In this document: positions 1 through 5,453 of the stretch, in pieces
Position numbering within the stretch: the first letter of the stretch is position 1
Layout: each line of letters opens with the position of its first letter
Assembly (NCBI GenBank): GCA_027488165.1
Contig: JAIYCF010000064.1
Span: 1-9,988, forward strand
Source of the DNA: Streptomycetaceae bacterium
GTDB lineage: Bacteria; Actinomycetota; Actinomycetes; Nanopelagicales; Nanopelagicaceae
Length of the DNA: 9,988 nucleotides
Direction of reading: 5' to 3'
Notes under the pieces: model-generated
Databases searched by the model: none
The model's input: only the letters and a program-made list of their open reading frames with translations
Told to the model about the DNA's origin: nothing
Made by a program: the position numbers and the translations under genes

Positions 1-726
1 AAAGAAACACCAATCACATAACTTCGACGGGCGTGGCCGAAACTCATTGCGCTCAACCGCTCGAAGGATATCTGCGGCAACATCAAAGAGTATCTGTTCG
101 GTCTTTGCCAAATCTTTTTCAGTAGGCGTGCTCTTAATCAAACGGGTATCACCCATATAAATTAATTGCAGTAACTTTGGGATTACGCCGTTATTCTTCC
201 AATATAAAAGTGCATAGACTCGAAGTTGGAAAAAGGCTTTATCTTCCCAGCCGGGTTTAGGCGACTTTCCTGTTTTGTAGTCAACGATACGAACTTCTCC
301 GGTAGGTGCTACATCCAAACGGTCAACATATCCGTGAAGATAAAGTTCTGGAGAGAGATCCATCTCTAAATGAAGTTCGCGATACGTTGGCTCGAAGAGA
401 GTTGGATTCTCTAAAGTAAAGTAATTTCCAAGTAGCTCTTCGGCGCGCTTAAACCAGGCACCAGAATCTAGGACTAACTCTTTTATCGCGGGCTTTTCGT
501 CTATCTGCGCCTGCCATTTCTCTGGCAACATTTGTGCGGCATTTGTGATTGTTCGCTCCGATGCAGGGATCTCAAATAGATCTTCCAGCACAGTATGAAT
601 AAGTGTTCCTCGTTCGGCATCGATACTTGGTGGTTCGGGTAATAGGTCGATGGTGCGATATTTGTAGAGCTGTGGACAATTGTTAAAGTCGCTTATGCGG
701 CTGGGGGAGAGTCTTAACTGGCTCAT
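1..726 (-). CDS. RecB-family PD-(D/E)XK nuclease, partial (C-terminus beyond left edge)
   Basis: The minus-strand frame is open for 242 codons from ATG at 726-724 to the window edge, without a stop. The protein reads as a Cas4/RecB-type nuclease domain: N-terminal Cys17 in a NNCPQLYKYR context, GTLIH at 40-44, GYVDRLD at 132-138 (Asp135), VDYKTG at 148-153 (Asp149, Lys151), QLRVYAL at 167-173, and a terminal CDWC with Cys237 and Cys240. The Asp/Asp-x-Lys set is the metal-binding core of the PD-(D/E)XK fold. One N-terminal cysteine plus a C-terminal CxxC group is the layout of the 4Fe-4S cluster in Cas4 and AddB-type nucleases; the expected fourth cysteine would lie just past the edge. It is divergent from trmI, matching the mycobacterial Rv2119/Rv2118c pair. 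Its role in the cell is not established; DNA end processing is an inference. The start is supported by a -10 hexamer eight bases upstream. Confidence 0.9.
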   Translation of the reverse strand, partial: MSQLRLSPSRISDFNNCPQLYKYRTIDLLPEPPSIDAERGTLIHTVLEDLFEIPASERTITNAAQMLPEKWQAQIDEKPAIKELVLDSGAWFKRAEELLGNYFTLENPTLFEPTYRELHLEMDLSPELYLHGYVDRLDVAPTGEVRIVDYKTGKSPKPGWEDKAFFQLRVYALLYWKNNGVIPKLLQLIYMGDTRLIKSTPTEKDLAKTEQILFDVAADILRAVERNEFRPRPSKLCDWCFF

Positions 727-734
727 AATGAAGG

Positions 735-740
735 AAGATA
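735..740 (-). promoter_or_regulatory. Candidate -10 element for the RecB-like nuclease gene
   Basis: Read on the minus strand, the hexamer is TATCTT, a TANNNT -10 box, ending eight bases before the ATG at 726. A transcript started at the usual distance would have almost no 5' leader. I see no good -35 element and no Shine-Dalgarno sequence. The same hexamer precedes tatA in this window. Confidence 0.45.
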
Positions 741-763
741 CCCGTTCGATCGCGCTTTGCGCC

Positions 764-769
764 TAAGAT
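764..769 (+). promoter_or_regulatory. Candidate -10 element for trmI (leaderless start)
   Basis: TAAGAT fits the actinobacterial TANNNT -10 box and ends six bases before the GTG start of trmI at 776. Transcription would therefore begin at or next to the start codon, giving a leaderless mRNA. This agrees with the lack of any Shine-Dalgarno sequence in the 49-base divergent gap. A -35 element is not obvious. Confidence 0.55.
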
Positions 770-775
770 GCTCCC

Positions 776-1660
776 GTGTCTAACGCTAATGAGAACTCCG
801 CCAATTTAGGCGCCAATCGTGGACGTTTTGTCGCTGGCGATCGAGTTCAACTCACCGATCAAAAGGGAAAGATCTACAGCATCACTATTACTCCAGGTAA
901 AGAGTGGCACACCCATAAAGGTTGGATCGTTCACGATGATCTAATCGGTCTCCCTGAAGGTTCAGTCGTTAGCACCAGTGCAGGTTTAAAGTTCACTGCC
1001 TTTATCCCGTTGCTTACTGATTACGTTCTATCTATGCCTCGTGGAGCAACGATTGTTTATCCTAAAGATGCGGCGCTGATAGTTGGATTCGCCGATATCT
1101 TTCCCGGAGCTCGAGTTCTAGAAGCCGGAGTAGGAAGTGGCGCGCTTACGCTCTCTCTGCTTCGCGCCGTAGGACCTACAGGTTCAGTCCATTCGGTTGA
1201 ACGTCGTGAAGAATTTGCTGCGAATGCAACATCAAATATCGAGAATTACTTTGGTGGCCGACCTGCAAACTGGTCACTAGCAATTGGTTCGGTACAAGAG
1301 CAAGAGTTCGACCACGAGTTCGATCGCGTCATCCTCGACATGCTTGCACCTTGGGAATGTGTAGAGATGGCGGCGAAAGTTCTGCGACCTGGGGGAGTCT
1401 TTATGGCATATGTCGCAACGACCACTCAACTTTCTGCAACCGCCGAAGCCTTGAAAGATGACGGACATTTCACAGAGCCAGAGAGTTTCGAAAGTATGGT
1501 CCGAGGTTGGCACCATGAAGGTTTGGCGGTGCGTCCGCAGCAGAGAATGATCGGTCACACCGGCTTCCTGATCTTTTCGCGTCGCATGGCACCGGGTGTG
1601 GAAGTTCTAGCGCGTCGTCGTCGTCCCGCGAAAGGCTCTTACGGTGTCGCGGAAGACTGA
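776..1660 (+). CDS. trmI: tRNA (adenine-58-N1)-methyltransferase TrmI
   Basis: The 294-residue product methylates N1 of adenine 58 in the tRNA T-loop using S-adenosylmethionine. It has the small N-terminal beta domain of the family (GDRVQLTDQKGK at 21-32, then HTHKGWIVHDDLIG at 45-58), followed by YPKDA at 95-99 and a Rossmann methyltransferase fold. Motif I is LEAGVGSGALT at 115-125, the acidic residue of motif II is Glu141 in SVERREE, and LDMLAPWE at 187-194 is the family's active-site loop. The enzyme is normally a homotetramer. The GTG start is chosen because no other in-frame start lies upstream and because a TANNNT box sits six bases before it. The last 17 bases overlap pafB. In proteasome-bearing relatives the next gene is mpa/arc; here it is pafB directly. 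Confidence 0.95.
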   Translation: MSNANENSANLGANRGRFVAGDRVQLTDQKGKIYSITITPGKEWHTHKGWIVHDDLIGLPEGSVVSTSAGLKFTAFIPLLTDYVLSMPRGATIVYPKDAALIVGFADIFPGARVLEAGVGSGALTLSLLRAVGPTGSVHSVERREEFAANATSNIENYFGGRPANWSLAIGSVQEQEFDHEFDRVILDMLAPWECVEMAAKVLRPGGVFMAYVATTTQLSATAEALKDDGHFTEPESFESMVRGWHHEGLAVRPQQRMIGHTGFLIFSRRMAPGVEVLARRRRPAKGSYGVAED

Positions 1661-2594
1661 GCGTTTAGTTAACTTAACGATTGCACTGTTAGCCACTAAG
1701 AGGTATATAACTAAATCTGAGATCTTTCGAACAGTTGATGGATACGAAGGAACCGCAGAAAGTAAAGAGCGGATGTTCGAAAGAGATAAAGATGATCTGC
1801 GTAATCTGGGCATCGAGATTGAAGTCGGATCCTTTGACCCTCTCTTTGAAGATGAAGCGGGTTATCGAATCAAGCCAGATCGTTATCAATTTCAATTAGG
1901 CGAAGTAACCAGCCAAGAAATCTCACTTCTATCACTGGCTGCGGAAGCATGGCGCGGTGCCGCGTTAGATGGATCAGCTCTTACCGCGCTAAGAAAGCTA
2001 CATGCCATTGGAATCGAATCTGATATCGAATCGATCCCTGACCTTGCGCCACACGCAAATATTCGCGATAAAAACCTGCAAATTGCAATCGGTGCGATTA
2101 CATCTCGACAGAAGATCACCTTTAAATACTTGAGCGAAGAGTTAACAGAACAAGATCGCAAGATCGCACCTTATGCAGTCACATCGCGTTACGGACATTG
2201 GTATTTGTATGGCATGGATCTGGAAAAGCTGGGAATCAGAAGTTTTCGAATTGATCGTATCTCAGGAGATATATCTCCGGAAGGAAAGACCGGATCTTTC
2301 GAAGTAGAGAATAACTTCGATCTTGCCAGCCTAAGCTCTAATGTAGATGAGGTTCGTAAGGCAGTTATCTATCTCCGAGCTGGAAGAGCTATAGCCCTTC
2401 GCTCCCGATCTGTATCTTCATCGACTCAAAGCGATGTTGCCGGTTGGGATAAGGTCGAGTTGAGTTTCCGAGACACAGAGCGATTCATCGAAGAACTCCT
2501 TTGGTATGGCGATGATGCGATTGTTATCTCGCCAAAGGATGTTCGCGACGAAATCGTAAAGCGTTTGGAGCTCGGGGTGAAGCGTTATGGCTAA
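1644..2594 (+). CDS. pafB: PafB, WYL-domain subunit of the PafBC DNA-damage transcriptional activator
   Basis: The 316-residue protein has an N-terminal winged helix-turn-helix (about 1-75), with the conserved actinobacterial opening KTERLVNLTIALLATKR and KERMFERDKDDLRNLGIEIE. A helical middle follows, then a WYL domain (about 145-215) that contains the name-giving residues Trp186-Tyr187-Leu188 and the downstream RSFRIDRI at 199-206. The C-terminal extension runs from about 230 to 316. In mycobacteria PafB and PafC together activate many RecA/LexA-independent DNA repair genes, and the WYL domain is thought to sense a nucleic-acid ligand. The start is GTG at 1644, inside the end of trmI, chosen because it gives exactly the conserved N-terminus; translation is probably coupled. 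The 3' end overlaps pafC by eight bases, so PafB and PafC should be made together as a heterodimer. Confidence 0.94.
   Translation: MSRKTERLVNLTIALLATKRYITKSEIFRTVDGYEGTAESKERMFERDKDDLRNLGIEIEVGSFDPLFEDEAGYRIKPDRYQFQLGEVTSQEISLLSLAAEAWRGAALDGSALTALRKLHAIGIESDIESIPDLAPHANIRDKNLQIAIGAITSRQKITFKYLSEELTEQDRKIAPYAVTSRYGHWYLYGMDLEKLGIRSFRIDRISGDISPEGKTGSFEVENNFDLASLSSNVDEVRKAVIYLRAGRAIALRSRSVSSSTQSDVAGWDKVELSFRDTERFIEELLWYGDDAIVISPKDVRDEIVKRLELGVKRYG
2574..2580 (+). promoter_or_regulatory. Shine-Dalgarno-like site of pafC
   Basis: GGGGTGA lies six bases before the pafC ATG at 2587, inside the last codons of pafB. It is one of the few recognisable ribosome binding sites in the window and supports the ATG, which overlaps the pafB stop region. 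Confidence 0.5.
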
Positions 2595-3540
2595 GCAGGC
2601 CACGTCTCCGATCGCTAAAACAGCTCGGCTCCTAGATCTTGTTCCATTTATATCCACGCATCAGGGCATAGCCATTAAAGATCTCGCTAAAGAGTTCGCG
2701 GTTTCAACTGAAGAACTTCTAGATGATCTCAACACCCTTTGGATGTGCGGTCTTCCGGGATATACGCCGCTTGAGTTAATTGATCTCTCATTTGAATCGG
2801 GCTACGTTTCTATACGCAACGCTGAGATTCTTCAGAAAGTGCGACTGTTGACGAAGGAAGAGCTGGTAGTTATCGCGATCGGCTTAGATTTCCTCAAGGA
2901 GTCTCTCTCAAAGGATCGGGAAGATCTTTTACTTGCTATCGGATCACTTCAAGGAAAGATCAAATCACTAATCGGAGATATTGCACAGGTTACCCCGACA
3001 GTCGATAGTAGCCATCGAGCAATAATCTTAAGAGCGCTCAAGGAACGTAGAAATCTGGAGATCGAATATCACTCACTGATTCGAGATCAGATTACGACAA
3101 GAGCCATTACCCCGCTTGAACTGGGTGAAGATAGGGGAGTTGAAGTATTGCTGGCCTATTGCAACTCCGCCAAAGGATTTCGCACCTTCCGTCTTGATAA
3201 TGTTAAGAAAGCGGAACTTCTTGATTCAAGTGAAGTAATTTCCAACTCTAAGAAGGACAGTGAAGAACTTTTTCGTGCTAAGTGCAGAGTTGATGCTCGT
3301 TTAAGAACAACTTTTGAAAGGTTTCGCTTAGAGACGGATTTAGCCACCGCAGCCACCCTTAGTTCGAGGAAAGGGATCACAGTTGAGGTCACCTCATTTA
3401 GCCAAGATTGGTTGGTTCGAAACTTTATGAGCACTCTGGCTAACACCGAGATCACAGAGCCAGCAGAACTAGCCAAAACCGTAGGCGCGAAGGCGCAGGC
3501 AACCTTGGAACTTTATAAGAACCCGCACTTCTCTTCCTAG
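2587..3540 (+). CDS. pafC: PafC, WYL-family partner subunit of PafBC
   Basis: The 317-residue protein starts with a helix-turn-helix region (about 10-75: TARLLDLVPFISTHQGIAIKDLAKEF and a predicted recognition segment TEELLDDLNTLWMCGLPGY). A WYL-like domain at about 143-215 ends in RTFRLDNVKKAEL. A C-terminal WCX-like extension runs from about 225 to 317 (ITVEVTSFSQDWLVRNFMS). The signature triad is degenerate: where PafB has Trp-Tyr-Leu, PafC has Val187-Leu188-Leu189 before AYC. This asymmetry fits the idea that the two subunits do not sense the ligand equally, but that is inference. It acts with PafB as a transcriptional activator of DNA repair genes. The ATG at 2587 overlaps the pafB stop by eight bases and has a usable ribosome binding site. 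No terminator hairpin is visible in the 42 bases before tatA. Confidence 0.92.
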   Translation: MAKQATSPIAKTARLLDLVPFISTHQGIAIKDLAKEFAVSTEELLDDLNTLWMCGLPGYTPLELIDLSFESGYVSIRNAEILQKVRLLTKEELVVIAIGLDFLKESLSKDREDLLLAIGSLQGKIKSLIGDIAQVTPTVDSSHRAIILRALKERRNLEIEYHSLIRDQITTRAITPLELGEDRGVEVLLAYCNSAKGFRTFRLDNVKKAELLDSSEVISNSKKDSEELFRAKCRVDARLRTTFERFRLETDLATAATLSSRKGITVEVTSFSQDWLVRNFMSTLANTEITEPAELAKTVGAKAQATLELYKNPHFSS

Positions 3541-3570
3541 GTGAACCTGCGCTCAAAGGCGTAGATGCGA

Positions 3571-3576
3571 TATCTT
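3571..3576 (+). promoter_or_regulatory. Candidate -10 element for tatA (leaderless start)
   Basis: TATCTT ends six bases before the ATG at 3583, the same spacing as at trmI. There is no Shine-Dalgarno sequence, so a leaderless transcript is likely. The element also argues against the longer reading frame starting at 3565, because the promoter would then lie inside the coding sequence. It would start a second transcription unit with tatA, tatC and the genes after them. Confidence 0.55.
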
Positions 3577-3582
3577 GTGCCT

Positions 3583-3762
3583 ATGAATTTAGCGCAACCA
3601 AGTCACCTCCTTCTCGTCCTTTTGGTCTTCATCGTTCTCTTTGGTGCCAAGCGCCTGCCTGATTCAGCGCGCTCCTTAGGTCAATCACTTCGCATCTTCA
3701 AGAGTGAGATGAAGAACGATGCGGATGAAAAGAAGAACGACGACGATTCAACAAATAAGTAA
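3583..3762 (+). CDS. tatA: Twin-arginine translocase subunit TatA
   Basis: The 59-residue protein has the TatA plan: a short N-terminus with a polar residue (MNLAQPSH, His8), one membrane helix at about 9-20, the hinge FGAKRLP at 20-26, an amphipathic helix (PDSARSLGQSLRIFKSE at 26-42), and a charged Lys/Asp-rich cytoplasmic tail. Many TatA copies assemble with TatC to let folded twin-arginine proteins cross the membrane. An in-frame ATG at 3565 would add six residues (MRYLVP). I prefer 3583 because family members begin only a few residues before the membrane helix and because the -10 box at 3571-3576 points to it. It is followed after 35 bases by tatC. No tatB is seen in the window, as is usual for this pair in actinobacteria, where tatB lies elsewhere. 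Confidence 0.92.
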   Translation: MNLAQPSHLLLVLLVFIVLFGAKRLPDSARSLGQSLRIFKSEMKNDADEKKNDDDSTNK

Positions 3763-3797
3763 TCCATTAAGTAATTAGGACTGGCTCTACTAGGCTC

Positions 3798-4574
3798 ATG
3801 ATGGCTGGTGCAGAGTCGGGTCGCATGCCCTTATTGGAGCATCTGCGCGAGTTTAGAAAGCGAATCGTTCGTTCTGTTTCGGTAATCCTCTTGGCCGCCC
3901 TAATTGGATGGTTCTTTTATAACGAGATAATCGCTAAGTTAGCTGAACCAGTTTGTGATCTAGCGCTTGCCCAGAGAACTGGATCTGATACTTGCGGTTC
4001 GCTTTACATCAGTGGAGTTCTGGGCCCGCTTAACCTTCAGATAAAGGTGGCGCTGTTAACAGGATTGATAATTGCCGCGCCCTTTTGGCTCTATCAGTTA
4101 TGGGCATTTATAGCACCGGCACTTCACCGTAAAGAGAAGCGTAACTCCGTCTTCTTCTTCGTTGCTGCTACACCGTTCTTCGCGGCCGGAACTTTTCTTG
4201 GATACGCAATTCTTCCGCTGGCTATCAAGGTTCTTTTTGGCTTCACTCCTGATGCGCTTAACAACTTAGTAAAATTTGACGATTATCTCGATTTCGTAAT
4301 GCGAACAATTTTGGTCTTTGGTTTGGCATTTGAATTGCCGGTTTTCCTAGTTACCTTTAACTTGATTGGCTTCTTAAGTGGCGTTGCGATTCTGCGACCT
4401 TGGAGAATTTGGGTCTTCTGCATTGTTCTCTTTGTTGCAGGATTTTCCCCAAGTGCAGATCCACTTTCGATGATTCTCCTGGCCATCCCGCTAATAATTC
4501 TTTATTTACTTTCAGGAGTCTTCGCGCTCTGGAATGATAAACGCCGCGCCAAAAAAGTTATTCCGCTGGTTTAA
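3798..4574 (+). CDS. tatC: Sec-independent protein translocase subunit TatC
   Basis: The 258-residue polytopic membrane protein is the twin-arginine signal receptor of the Tat system. The conserved cytoplasmic N-terminus MPLLEHLREFRKR is at 10-22 (E. coli equivalent LxELR). Six hydrophobic segments follow at about 24-40, 78-100, 116-137, 164-186, 199-214 and 222-242. FELP at 178-181 carries the conserved intramembrane acidic residue (Glu179), and SPSADPLSM at 217-225 opens the last helix. The start is uncertain by one codon: ATG at 3798 is followed at once by ATG at 3801, and there is no Shine-Dalgarno sequence to decide; an internal ATG at 3825 would begin directly at MPLLEH. The small lumenal loop has Cys53 and Cys66, a possible disulfide. 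The gene ends three bases before the lipid kinase gene. Confidence 0.95.
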   Translation: MMAGAESGRMPLLEHLREFRKRIVRSVSVILLAALIGWFFYNEIIAKLAEPVCDLALAQRTGSDTCGSLYISGVLGPLNLQIKVALLTGLIIAAPFWLYQLWAFIAPALHRKEKRNSVFFFVAATPFFAAGTFLGYAILPLAIKVLFGFTPDALNNLVKFDDYLDFVMRTILVFGLAFELPVFLVTFNLIGFLSGVAILRPWRIWVFCIVLFVAGFSPSADPLSMILLAIPLIILYLLSGVFALWNDKRRAKKVIPLV

Positions 4575-4577
4575 ATT

Positions 4578-5453
4578 GTGTGGGCGATCGTTATCAACCC
4601 TGTTTCCGGGGGAGGAAAGGGAGCAACACTTGGAAAAGAAGTAGCCGGATACTTTGCAAAACTTGGTGCTGAGTACACCATTATCACCGCCACATCCGCT
4701 GCAAAGTTAAAAGTTAACTTGCAGAACTTTCTAGATCTTCCAGAGGGCCAAGGTTGCGAAGGAGTAGTCGCAGTCGGAGGTGACGGACTGGCTCATCTGG
4801 TTCTGCAGATTGTGGCACCAAGACGAATCCCATTCACAGTTATTCCTGCAGGTACCGGCAACGATTTAGTTCGATCAATGGGCTGGCAGCTCGATTCAAT
4901 CACTAATCAATTAGATTTTGTGACGACGACTAAACCAACTCCGATTGACCTCGGAATGGTTGACTCGGAATGGTTTGGTGCGATTCTCTCGACTGGTTTT
5001 GATTCGGTGGTGAACGAGCGAGCTAACGCCATGAGTTGGCCAAAAGGTCCGATGAAGTACAACCTAGCCATTGCAATGGAGTTGCCAAGATTTGCGCCAA
5101 TTTCCTACACAATTGAATTAGATACCCAGTTACTACAAGTTGAGGCGATGTTGATCGCTGTCGCCAATGGTAAAAGTTATGGGGGAGGGATGCAGGTTTG
5201 CCCTGATGCTTCAATGACCGATGGTCTATTTGATGTGATGATCTTGCATCCTGTTAGCAAGCCGGAATTTATTAAGGTTTTTCCAAAGGTGTTTAAAGGT
5301 GCCCATGTCGATCATCCCCAAGTACGCATCTATCGAAGTTCTCGGGTGTCAATCTCATCTTCGGCAGTTGCATATGCCGATGGAGAGCGGATCGGAGGAT
5401 TGCCAGTTCGTGCTGAATGTATGGCAGGTGCTGGACTATCGTGGACCCCGTGA
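4578..5453 (+). CDS. Diacylglycerol kinase family (DAGK catalytic domain) lipid kinase
   Basis: The 291-residue protein belongs to the DgkB/YegS/sphingosine-kinase fold, which phosphorylates lipid alcohols such as diacylglycerol using ATP. Visible motifs are NPVSGGGKG at 7-15, VGGDGLAH at 66-73, PAGTGND at 90-96, TPIDLG at 121-126, YGGGMQVCPDASMTDGLFDV at 201-220, and YADGE at 266-270, the late acidic site (Asp268, Glu270). In the common GGDGT motif the Thr is Leu here. No signal peptide or membrane helix is apparent, so it should act at the cytoplasmic face of the membrane. The substrate cannot be read from the sequence: diacylglycerol recycling to phosphatidate is likely, and another lipid is possible. 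GTG at 4578 gives the conserved start MWAIVINP three bases after tatC. Its TGA shares bases with the helicase GTG (GTGA). Confidence 0.88.
   Translation: MWAIVINPVSGGGKGATLGKEVAGYFAKLGAEYTIITATSAAKLKVNLQNFLDLPEGQGCEGVVAVGGDGLAHLVLQIVAPRRIPFTVIPAGTGNDLVRSMGWQLDSITNQLDFVTTTKPTPIDLGMVDSEWFGAILSTGFDSVVNERANAMSWPKGPMKYNLAIAMELPRFAPISYTIELDTQLLQVEAMLIAVANGKSYGGGMQVCPDASMTDGLFDVMILHPVSKPEFIKVFPKVFKGAHVDHPQVRIYRSSRVSISSSAVAYADGERIGGLPVRAECMAGAGLSWTP

Noticed and set aside
1277..1558. Minus-strand open frame of 93 codons inside trmI
   Set aside because: It is antisense to a clearly conserved methyltransferase, has no family-like sequence, and is a shadow frame. The same applies to the other short minus-strand frames within pafB, pafC, tatC, the kinase, helY and lnt (for example 8975-9280).
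1726..1742. CGAACA-containing stretch resembling half of a LexA box
   Set aside because: The second half does not match the inverted CGAAC-N4-GTTCG pattern, and it lies within pafB codons rather than upstream of a gene.
2020..2036. Repeated ATCGAATC-like units
   Set aside because: They encode IESDIESI within pafB; a short coding coincidence, not a repeat array.
2265..2278. Perfect 14-base palindrome GGAGATATATCTCC
   Set aside because: It lies inside the WYL-domain coding sequence of pafB and reads as ordinary codons. About one such palindrome is expected by chance in 10 kb, and no gene start is nearby.
3541..3582. Terminator between pafC and tatA
   Set aside because: Only a short AGGT/ACCT pairing with a two-base loop is visible and no T-run follows, so no intrinsic terminator can be supported.
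3763..3797. Possible separate promoter for tatC (TACTAG or TAGGCT close to the start)
   Set aside because: TACTAG lacks the final T of the -10 box and TAGGCT lies only one or four bases from the two possible ATGs, so neither fits the six-base spacing seen at trmI and tatA. tatC is more simply read from the tatA promoter.
4572..4577. TAAATT as a -10 box for the lipid kinase gene
   Set aside because: It touches the GTG at 4578, so transcription would begin inside the gene. It is simply the tatC stop codon and the three-base spacer.
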